64,000 bases of DNA from assembly GCA_000525025.1 (NCBI GenBank), contig JCKJ01000001.1:2108001-2172000 (forward strand). The letters are read 5' to 3'. Under the pieces are notes generated by a model. The model had not been told where the DNA came from. It ran no database searches and was given only the letters and a program-made list of their open reading frames with translations. The position numbers and the translations under genes were made by a program. Shown here piece after piece: positions 7,983 to 14,996 of this stretch (position 1 is the stretch's first letter; each line of letters opens with the position of its first letter). The DNA is from Methylophilaceae bacterium 11. Lineage in GTDB: Bacteria > Pseudomonadota > Gammaproteobacteria > Burkholderiales > Methylophilaceae.

Positions 7983-8857
7983 ATTTATCTAAATATCACA
8001 GAAAAACCTTAATAGGTTTTATGGTTCTTCTATTTATATTATTGCTTGCATTAGACGTTTGGGTTAAGCCAAACGCTTTAGCTGAACTTGCTGAAATGGC
8101 GTCAGATTATATAAGAGCAATCGCATCATCAATACTCACTGCTTTGGTAGTGTTATGGATAGTGAAATCATTCCTTCCCCCTTTATCTGCAAAAGGCCTC
8201 AATGAAATACAGCCGGAACAAATTACAAAAGAATTTGACCTATTGTTAGCAACTGCTACAAGTTGGCGATACAAAGGAAATTTCGGACGTTATCTAAGAA
8301 ATAAAGTGCTTACATCACTCGAAAATAGAATGAATATGCATATTAGTGTATGCATTATCGATCCAAAGAATGATCATTTATGTGCTGAGCATGCAGTGTA
8401 TAGAGGTCGAATTCATGCAATTGATAAGGGCAGGAAGTATGATGCCAATCTCGTAGCTACAGAAGCGTTAGTCACAATCATTTTTTGTGCTTGGCATGTT
8501 GCACATAAAAAATCAAAAATTGATCTCTACCTTACAAGTGTATTTGATCCCGTTAGGATAGATGCAAATGATAATGCAATGATTCTTACGGTGGAAGATA
8601 GGCGTCAACCAGCATTAAAAGTTACAAAAGAACATTTTTCATACGCACATTTTGATTCGCAGTTAAAATTTACTCGTGAACAAGCAAGGCCTTTGGATCT
8701 TGTAGGTTTAAAAGCCTCGACATCTATATCCACACTTACAAGTAAAGACATTATAGACTTTTGCGAAAGAATTAATATGAAAGAACTGTGCGAAAGGCTT
8801 ACTGCTAAATCTATATTAAAAGCTTGTAAAGAATCAAAGAATCCCTATGAAAGTTGA
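7961..8857 (+). CDS. Two-TM membrane protein with large cytoplasmic domain
   Basis: This 298-aa protein has two hydrophobic helices, about residues 17-34 (LIGFMVLLFILLLALDVW) and 50-68 (IRAIASSILTALVVLWIV), followed by some 225 soluble residues. The soluble part opens with TATSWRYKGNFGRYLR and has alternating strand-like segments such as ISVCIIDPKN and IDLYLTSVFDP. This arrangement slightly recalls phospholipase-D-like or nucleotide-sensing folds, but no HKD motif is present and I do not recognise the family. A short two-TM anchor with a sensor or effector domain is common in antiphage effectors; that link is inference. Confidence 0.65.
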   Translation: MDPDRILNLSKYHRKTLIGFMVLLFILLLALDVWVKPNALAELAEMASDYIRAIASSILTALVVLWIVKSFLPPLSAKGLNEIQPEQITKEFDLLLATATSWRYKGNFGRYLRNKVLTSLENRMNMHISVCIIDPKNDHLCAEHAVYRGRIHAIDKGRKYDANLVATEALVTIIFCAWHVAHKKSKIDLYLTSVFDPVRIDANDNAMILTVEDRRQPALKVTKEHFSYAHFDSQLKFTREQARPLDLVGLKASTSISTLTSKDIIDFCERINMKELCERLTAKSILKACKESKNPYES

Positions 8858-9452
8858 AGCAGAATATTTTTTGCCATATCTTAAAAATAATATTTGTGAA
8901 CTTGAGCTTAAATGTATCCCACTATGGCATCCTTTAGGATTCGTTTCATGCATCATTCATGAAGTTTCAAATCTTTTTACTGTCAGAATTCATTATTGGC
9001 CTGAAAATGTAAGAAGGGTTAAAAATCCCGATTGGCCCATTCATACCCACTCCTATTTTTTATCGAGTCACATTTTAAATGGGGAGTTAACTGATATCCA
9101 ATATGAACAGTATGAGGCTGAGGAGTACTCTATATTTTCAGTAAATTACTATAAAGGTGGTTCAGAAATTCATCTAACAAATAAAAAAACAGGAGTCAAA
9201 GAAACTATTCATACCCGAAGATTAGGTGGTGAAAGTTACAGTGTCTCGAAGGGAGTTTTTCATCAGACAAATGTGGAAATTGACAAAACCGCATTAACCT
9301 TAGTTGCATTAAGTGAGTTCAGTGAAGAACCACCTTTAGTATTAGGAAATTCAGTTGCGCAAAATAGTTATCCATACGACAGAGTAATATTTGAACCAGA
9401 AATTTTTTGGAGAGAAGTTAAGATAGGTTTAAATTTAAAGTATTCACTTTGA
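8847..9452 (+). CDS. Cupin-like hypothetical protein
   Basis: The protein has 201 aa. The middle has cupin-like metal motifs: PIHTHSYFLSSHILNGELTD (HxH then a glycine turn) and, about 70 residues on, GVFHQTNVEID with a further histidine, between beta-rich segments. If a true cupin it would be a small metal-binding enzyme or sensor in the cytosol; no signal peptide is visible. It overlaps the two-TM gene by 11 bp and is last in the operon. I know no described defence system with this trio of proteins. Confidence 0.6.
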   Translation: MKVEAEYFLPYLKNNICELELKCIPLWHPLGFVSCIIHEVSNLFTVRIHYWPENVRRVKNPDWPIHTHSYFLSSHILNGELTDIQYEQYEAEEYSIFSVNYYKGGSEIHLTNKKTGVKETIHTRRLGGESYSVSKGVFHQTNVEIDKTALTLVALSEFSEEPPLVLGNSVAQNSYPYDRVIFEPEIFWREVKIGLNLKYSL

Positions 9453-9589
9453 AGGATAATTTCTGGATGACAATAATAAATATTGTGATCGTTTAAATTA
9501 CAAATCTCAAATCAGTAATTACTAGCATATATTAGTGATTAGATTTATGATTTTAAAAGATTGGATTTCTTGAATTACAAAAATAAAAC

Positions 9590-10756
9590 ATGTCTATATC
9601 CAAAACCATAGCTATTCATAGTAAACATCGAATTAAAGATGACTTAGATAAGTTGCTTTCGGATAATCCCAAAGATGAAAAACAAGGTGTACACGCCACT
9701 CTAGGATTTACTTATCAGCAATGGTGGGCCACTTTAAGGATTGTAGAGTTACTTGCTGAACCCGATCAATTTGCTGTCGGTATGGAATTTAAAGAAGACG
9801 TGTCTATTATAGATGACGATACAACACCTTCTAAAATTGAATTCTGTCAAATTAAGAAAAATGAACAAGCGGGTGCGTGGACACTAGAAGAATTGCACAA
9901 AAAAGGAAGAAAGTTGAATTCCGGTCAATACCCACCCTCTACTCTAGCAAAGCTTTATCAACGATTCCATGATTTTCAGCCATATTTAAATGCACGTCTC
10001 AGATTTGTATCGAATACAGGCTTCAAAATTAAAGTGAATGATAATTCAATTCATTCACACGATTTCCATTTTAAAGATTTGACTAAAATACCAAGTGACT
10101 TGTTAAAAAAAGCTATTGGCAACCAGTTGAACATACCTCCGACATCCGTCATTTTGAAAGATTTTTCATTACACCGAACAAATTTGCCACTTAATGAGGA
10201 GAATATATTTGTTGCTGGGAAATTATCTGAGTTAAATGATCATTCGAAGTTACCATTCAAAATTCTCAAACCAACCATCGCAGCCAGAGTATTAGCTTCC
10301 GAACTCCAATCTAGAGCATCTAATACTAGTTATTGCAGCACTTTTGGAGAATTAACAAAAACGAGGTTTATGTCCAGATCTCAAGCAATAGATGTTCTAG
10401 CTAACTCAACCAGTAACAAAAAAAGTCTAAGTGAGATTTTGGATTCGGCAATTCAGATACTTAATTCTGATCATTATCCATTTAGGTTAGTACAGGGTAT
10501 AGAAAATGTAAGAATTCAAGTTTGTGTTGATGCAGTGGAAAGAACCAATATACTTTTTATAAATACTGTAAAAGCTTTGAAACTTGCGTATGCAATTACA
10601 TCTTCTCAAGAAAATTTAAGCAGTTTACGCTCACTTTTGGACGAAACTGTAGAAATTGCAATACAGACTTCGCCTGAAATACTAGAAGTTGAGTCCCGGC
10701 ATTATATAAATACTGCTGCTTTACTGGTTATCTACAATGCAATCGACCTTAACTAA
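9590..10756 (+). CDS. DUF4297/Cap4-like dsDNA nuclease
   Basis: This 388-aa protein has an N-terminal domain (about 35-200) with the DUF4297 pattern: GFTYQQWWATLRIVELL, then a PD-(D/E)XK-like core, EFKEDV (E66, E69, D70) followed by IEFCQIKK (E84, Q87, K89). Such nucleases are the effectors of CBASS Cap4, Lamassu LmuA and Vibrio DdmA. The C-terminal half (about 200-388) is helical and unrecognised; it may sense or bind the partner. The ATPase gene follows 38 bp later in the same direction, so the two form a unit. There is no clear ribosome site before this ATG. Confidence 0.78.
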   Translation: MSISKTIAIHSKHRIKDDLDKLLSDNPKDEKQGVHATLGFTYQQWWATLRIVELLAEPDQFAVGMEFKEDVSIIDDDTTPSKIEFCQIKKNEQAGAWTLEELHKKGRKLNSGQYPPSTLAKLYQRFHDFQPYLNARLRFVSNTGFKIKVNDNSIHSHDFHFKDLTKIPSDLLKKAIGNQLNIPPTSVILKDFSLHRTNLPLNEENIFVAGKLSELNDHSKLPFKILKPTIAARVLASELQSRASNTSYCSTFGELTKTRFMSRSQAIDVLANSTSNKKSLSEILDSAIQILNSDHYPFRLVQGIENVRIQVCVDAVERTNILFINTVKALKLAYAITSSQENLSSLRSLLDETVEIAIQTSPEILEVESRHYINTAALLVIYNAIDLN

Positions 10757-10794
10757 ATCATTACTTAGACTTATAAGAAATCTGAGGCAAGAAA

Positions 10795-12696
10795 ATGAAC
10801 CGTCGCGTGACATTCAAAACACTCTGGCTAATATCAGAAAAACAAAAGAAAGCAAGGAAGCAACCGTTCAGCCCTACGAAAACGCTCCTTTTAGGAAAGA
10901 ACGGAACAGGTAAATCTAGAGTTACAAAGAACTTATACTATGCGTTAGGTGCTACCCCACAAAAACTCAATGTGGGACTTTGGGATCCTGAAACTGTTTC
11001 AGCATTAGAGTTTTCTTATAACTTTAATGACTACCTAGTAATTCATTCCGGCAAGCTCCAAGGCATTTTTTCTAGAGAAGGCTTGCTTTTCTCATCGTCA
11101 AATGCATCTGCTTGGACGAAATTCATTAGCAATTTTTTTGGATATAAGTTGCAAATGCAGAGGCCAAACCAAAGCAGGTTCAGCCAAGCCGGAATGGATT
11201 ACTTAACTTTGCCTTTCTATTTAGATCAAGACGGAAGTTGGGGTACTTACTGGAATACATACACATCATTGACACAATTCAAAGATTGGAAAAAACCTGT
11301 TTTTGAATCATTTATTGGATTGCGACCTAATGCCTATTTCGGACAAAAACAACTCCGGGACGAAGTCGCAAATCAAATTCAAGAGAAACAGAAAGAGTTC
11401 GAAGCACAGCGAAGTGCTTTTAAAAAAGTTGAAGATTATCTTCCTAAAAATTTGCCCTCTCTTCACATGCCACAATTTAGAGTTGAGCTGGCAGCTGTAG
11501 GTAGAGAGGCGTTGAAAACCCAACAAAAACAATTATCGTTAAGATCAAAATTAATTGCAGCAATGTCGCTTAAGCAAAAAATCCGCACTGAGCTCGAAAT
11601 TGTTGAAAACGCCAATAAGGAACTGATTGCTGATTTAGTCTATATTTCCGATCATTCAAATTTTCCCGATAAAGCTCCAAAGTTATCAAGTACTACCAGC
11701 CAAAGAATCAGATCAACTGACTTGGCAGTCACAAGCGATTTTATTATTTACAAAGCTATGCCTGAATTTAATGTGCTGACAGAAAATGATAACTCAATCC
11801 TTAATTCCTCTGTGAATGCAGTGGATATTGTGGAGTGCCCAACTTGTGGCACTGTTCATGAAAATTCTTTTCACGCCAAAGTACAATTATCAGAAGATAT
11901 AGAATCCTTAGATGCCTTAAAAGACGAACTTGAGAATAGGCTAGTAGGAGTATGCCGGGAAGAAGCTACCATTAGAATTGATATCAAATCAGTTGAAAAA
12001 TCTTTAAGCAAACTAGATGAAATGATGCAGGAAAAAAAATCAAACTTACGCTTGGGTGAAGTTATAGCTGCACATAGTAAAAAAACTCTCAATACAGCAT
12101 TTCATAAAATCACTTCGGAATTGTCAGAAATACTTTTTATACTAAACCAAGAAGAAAACATTTTAAACGAGAAGTTGAAGAAGTATACGGATGCAAAAAG
12201 AGTTAAGGAAGTTAATAGCTACTTTGCTTCACAGGTAAAGTCAATTTCTCAATCTCTGAATATTCCGCCAGATGAGCAGATCCAAAAACCAAAACCACAA
12301 TCAAGAGCTCATACCGGGGGGAGTTCAGCACCTAGGTCAATGCTAGCAGTTCATCTTGCGATGATGAAAACCAATGTAGAGTTTGGGGATTCACCATGTT
12401 TTCCCTTCGTTGTCGACACACCCCAACAATCAGGTCAAGATGATATTAATCTCCGCTCTATGATTGACGAACTTGGGCGTCAGGCAGGTGATAATCATCA
12501 AGTAATATTAGCAGTTGAAAAATTACCAGACAATATCGATACAAATTCTTTCCAAATAATACATTTTGATGAAGTCAAAAGTGTACTGAAAAGTGAAACC
12601 TATATTGAAGCTCTAGAAAAACTTGAACAACCATTGCGAATATTGAGAGCTAAGATTTTAAGTGACAGCTTAAGTCAGCCTTTAGCGACTTCTTAA
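10795..12696 (+). CDS. Rad50/SMC-like ATPase, partner of the Cap4-like nuclease
   Basis: The protein has 633 aa. The head comprises a Walker A motif GKNGTGKS (34-41), a signature-like TGGSSAPRSM (507-516) and a Walker B VVDTPQQ with D541. Between about 190 and 480 lie two long coiled-coil arms, and at their turn is a CPTC pair (C348, C351), which would be a zinc hook as in Rad50. This is the design of LmuB/DdmC-type SMC proteins, which pair with a nuclease and act against phage or plasmid DNA. No third subunit (LmuC/DdmB) is recognised nearby. GAGG 7 bases before the ATG gives the start. Confidence 0.8.
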   Translation: MNRRVTFKTLWLISEKQKKARKQPFSPTKTLLLGKNGTGKSRVTKNLYYALGATPQKLNVGLWDPETVSALEFSYNFNDYLVIHSGKLQGIFSREGLLFSSSNASAWTKFISNFFGYKLQMQRPNQSRFSQAGMDYLTLPFYLDQDGSWGTYWNTYTSLTQFKDWKKPVFESFIGLRPNAYFGQKQLRDEVANQIQEKQKEFEAQRSAFKKVEDYLPKNLPSLHMPQFRVELAAVGREALKTQQKQLSLRSKLIAAMSLKQKIRTELEIVENANKELIADLVYISDHSNFPDKAPKLSSTTSQRIRSTDLAVTSDFIIYKAMPEFNVLTENDNSILNSSVNAVDIVECPTCGTVHENSFHAKVQLSEDIESLDALKDELENRLVGVCREEATIRIDIKSVEKSLSKLDEMMQEKKSNLRLGEVIAAHSKKTLNTAFHKITSELSEILFILNQEENILNEKLKKYTDAKRVKEVNSYFASQVKSISQSLNIPPDEQIQKPKPQSRAHTGGSSAPRSMLAVHLAMMKTNVEFGDSPCFPFVVDTPQQSGQDDINLRSMIDELGRQAGDNHQVILAVEKLPDNIDTNSFQIIHFDEVKSVLKSETYIEALEKLEQPLRILRAKILSDSLSQPLATS

Positions 12697-12700
12697 ATTT

Positions 12701-12745
12701 TGTTACACTTACGTTTTACATGTGTAATACCCAATTAACGTAAGT
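12701..12745. repeat. Nested inverted repeats inside attR
   Basis: ACTTACGTT (12707-12715) is inverted at 12737-12745 (AACGTAAGT), and TTACAC (12703-12708) is inverted at 12722-12727. The 10-mer TGTTACACTT at 12701 also occurs near attL. These lie just before the right core and probably bind integrase or excisionase; this is inferred from place and symmetry. Confidence 0.45.
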
Positions 12746-12753
12746 CATTGATT

Positions 12754-12789
12754 CTGGGGTCGAGGGTTCAAGTCCCTCTTTCACCACCA
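12754..12789 (+). repeat. attR: second copy of the 36-bp tRNA core
   Basis: Identical to 411-446; the base 5' of the core differs (T here, C in the tRNA), which sets the left limit of the repeat. Only the 3' half of the tRNA is present, so it cannot be a functional tRNA gene. Confidence 0.95.
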
Positions 12790-12791
12790 AT

Positions 12792-12827
12792 AAAAAAGCG
12801 GTTTCCAGAAATGGGAACCGCTTTTTT
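12792..12827 (+). terminator. Displaced native terminator of the tRNA
   Basis: AAAAGCGGTTTCC pairs with GGGAACCGCTTTT around a short loop, followed by a T run, 3 bases after attR. Before the insertion this would have followed the tRNA directly. It now lies 12.3 kb away from the intact tRNA gene. Confidence 0.85.
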
Positions 12828-13135
12828 CATATGTGTTTTCTTAGCTAGTCGCTGCTATATAAGCAATAAAAAAGACCATGACAACTTACGCGATTATCAT
12901 GGTCAGAATACTGCGAGATCAACAAGCAAGTTGGGAGTCTACCCCTCTAATATTTATTGTTAACTCTTTATATTAAAGGTCCTAGTGATAGCTCTCCCTG
13001 ATATTTGAAATGCAACTAGTATGCCAAATTTTAAAAACAATATTAACCTGTTGATTTTTAATAATATTTGTATGAAATTTAGTTTTTCACCAATTTTAGC
13101 TTTGGTTGATTGCAACCGATGTGGTGGATGTTGCT
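12828..13135. other. Noncoding region between island and MocR-like gene
   Basis: About 310 bp, A+T rich, after the terminator. Short frames exist but none has a ribosome site or recognisable product. I see no further element here. Confidence 0.5.
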
Positions 13136-14623
13136 TCAACCAAATGCTGCATATTGCAATGGTTTCGGTTGTGCCAATATGCTTTTTTTCAAACGTTTGA
13201 TCACGCTTTTTTGTTCTTCCAAATTAAGGTGTGCAAAGTAAATGCGCATACTGATTCGACCGGTTTGGTCATGTTGATACACCGTAGAGGTGTCTAGTGT
13301 TAATACGGCTTGCTGCATGCGTTCAACTAGCATGATCTCCGTAGCCTCTGTTTGCCATTGCACCCACACCGCAAATCCGGCACTCGGTATCTCGCATTTC
13401 ACTGCATCTCCCAATGCTTGCTTGAGTAGCTGGCAAAAGTGATCGCGCCGCTCTAGATATATTTTTTGTGCTCGTTTTAGCTGTTTTTTCACCTCGCCAG
13501 ATAGCAGCAGTTCTGTGAGCGCTAGTGTCTGCAACTGGTCATGGCTATCGTTTATCGTGTTCAATTTTTGCACAAATGTTGCATGTAGCTGTTGGGGTGA
13601 GATGATATACGATGCTCTGTAGCTGGCGTTTAACATATGCGCCAAACTACCAAGGTAAATCACCCGCTCCGCTTGGTCTATGCTCGCGAGTGTTGGCAAG
13701 CTATGTTTAGCATACTGAAATGATGCGTGCATATGATCTTCAATCACATAAAAATCATAGCGCTTGGCCAGTTTGAGTAGTTGCGCGCGATTGTCCGTAG
13801 ACATACGCCACGTGGTGGGCTGCTGACATTCTGGTGAGACATAGATAGCGCGTACCGGGTAATTGATGCATAGCTTTTCCAAATCGTCGATATCCACACC
13901 ATGTTGATGATGTTTAACGGTTTGAATATGCGCATGATTTTTCTTAAATGCCGCAGCAGTCGCAGGGGCATGCAGTGCTTCTAGTACGACGTAATCACCT
14001 TTTGCAAACAGCGTGCTAGCTACAATCTGCAAACTGGTTTGTGCCGAAGGCGTGATTAGCAATTGTTCTGCTGCAACATCCATGCCCTGCTCAAAATTGA
14101 GCATATGGGCAATTGCTTGACACAATGGCGCTAGCCCATGCAGCTTGAGTGGGTGTTGCCGCTTGGTGGCAATCAACGCGTGACGCGTAGCGCGCACTAA
14201 AGCCTGCAAATTAAATAGGCGGCTATCGCCATAGGGGTAGCTGAGATCAAATGTATCTTCACTCAGGTCATGATGCGCATACGCAGGCTGTTCCAAATGC
14301 AACGTAGTGGTATGTTGTTGAGGGAGCGCCTGCAATGAAGATAGAAAATTGGCTGATTCTACGGGTTGCTGTTGACGTACAAATGTGCCGCGCTTGTCTT
14401 CGCTATATAGCCAGCCTTGGGCGACCAACTCATCGTAAACTCTAATCACCGTTTTACGGTTAATGCCCAACTGTTGTGAAAGCTCCCGGCTGCCAGGTAA
14501 TGGCGTGCCCACTGCAAATGCGCCAGTTTGAATGACATGGATGAGTTTATGCGTAAGCTGTTGATGAATCGATTGGCTCGATACTCTCGAAACAGTAAGA
14601 TTCAATTCCCATGGCCTAAGCAT
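13136..14623 (-). CDS. MocR-type (GntR-aminotransferase) regulator lacking the PLP lysine
   Basis: The protein has 495 aa. Residues about 15-80 form a GntR winged HTH (AVGTPLPGSRELSQQLGINR, then RKTVIRVYDELVAQGWL). The rest is a fold-type I aminotransferase domain, as in GabR and PdxR. In these proteins a lysine in a GTFSK-type motif binds PLP. Here the matching segment reads YLGSLAHMLNASYRASYI with H329 in the lysine position, so covalent PLP binding is unlikely. It may respond to another ligand or be degenerate. The gene is transcribed away from xoxF across a 373-bp gap. A role in controlling the methanol genes is possible but unproven. Confidence 0.88.
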   Translation of the reverse strand: MLRPWELNLTVSRVSSQSIHQQLTHKLIHVIQTGAFAVGTPLPGSRELSQQLGINRKTVIRVYDELVAQGWLYSEDKRGTFVRQQQPVESANFLSSLQALPQQHTTTLHLEQPAYAHHDLSEDTFDLSYPYGDSRLFNLQALVRATRHALIATKRQHPLKLHGLAPLCQAIAHMLNFEQGMDVAAEQLLITPSAQTSLQIVASTLFAKGDYVVLEALHAPATAAAFKKNHAHIQTVKHHQHGVDIDDLEKLCINYPVRAIYVSPECQQPTTWRMSTDNRAQLLKLAKRYDFYVIEDHMHASFQYAKHSLPTLASIDQAERVIYLGSLAHMLNASYRASYIISPQQLHATFVQKLNTINDSHDQLQTLALTELLLSGEVKKQLKRAQKIYLERRDHFCQLLKQALGDAVKCEIPSAGFAVWVQWQTEATEIMLVERMQQAVLTLDTSTVYQHDQTGRISMRIYFAHLNLEEQKSVIKRLKKSILAQPKPLQYAAFG

Positions 14624-14996
14624 ACGTATTCCTTACAAAGCAATATCACTTAACCATGCTGACCCGCACTGTCTAACTCACAATCTTGCAGATCAACATA
14701 ATCGCTTTGTGGAAACCTAGGCTATGTCCACTGCACTATGGTATCAAAATTTTTTAATAATTCACAAAATTCACGTGGACCCCTTTTTAAAAGCAAAACT
14801 GGATGGGTGTTTATGTAGGCCAATTGTATTAGAGTTACAACTGCTTAACATATTGAAACAGCCATACGCATACGGGTTGTTTGTGTGCGTGTTTCTTAGC
14901 TGGGCTCCTAGTACCAGTATTATCTAAGCAAAGTGCATCCTTACACTTGTAGGGTCGGTGCGCTTACCATAAATCAATTTATTTGGAGATAATACG
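14624..14996. other. Divergent intergenic region upstream of xoxF
   Basis: 373 bp separate the MocR-like gene and xoxF. The promoters of both should lie here. A 67-codon frame at 14724-14927 has no ribosome site or recognisable product and I do not count it as a gene. GGAG about 8 bases before the xoxF ATG is a good ribosome site. No convincing riboswitch or sigma-54 site was seen. Confidence 0.5.

Larger units (their letters stand above)
411..12789 (+). mobile_element. tRNA-integrated genomic island with restriction and putative defence cargo
   Basis: The borders are the two perfect 36-bp copies of the tRNA 3' end. Inside lie a tyrosine integrase at the left end, a small XRE regulator, a coiled-coil/HTH protein, an EcoRII-like restriction enzyme with Vsr and a cytosine methyltransferase, an overlapping three-gene operon of unknown function and a nuclease/ATPase pair. 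Base composition is clearly A+T richer than the flanks, most of all between about 7 and 12.7 kb. No relaxase, conjugation, replication or phage structural genes are seen. It is therefore an integrative element that would need outside help to transfer. No obvious excisionase was found, though the 70-aa HTH protein might act as one. Confidence 0.93.

Noticed and set aside
12754-12789. Second tRNA gene
   Set aside because: Only the 3' half of the tRNA is present; it is the attR copy.
411-12789. Prophage
   Set aside because: An integrase and HTH regulators are present, but no capsid, tail, terminase, lysis or replication genes are seen.
12748-12963. 71-codon frame running across attR
   Set aside because: It spans the tRNA remnant and a terminator hairpin and has no ribosome site; noncoding.
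13106-13297. 63-codon frame on the plus strand
   Set aside because: Mostly antisense to the MocR-like gene; composition and start do not support a gene.
14724-14927. 67-codon frame upstream of xoxF
   Set aside because: No ribosome site, no recognisable motif; I treat it as part of the regulatory gap.
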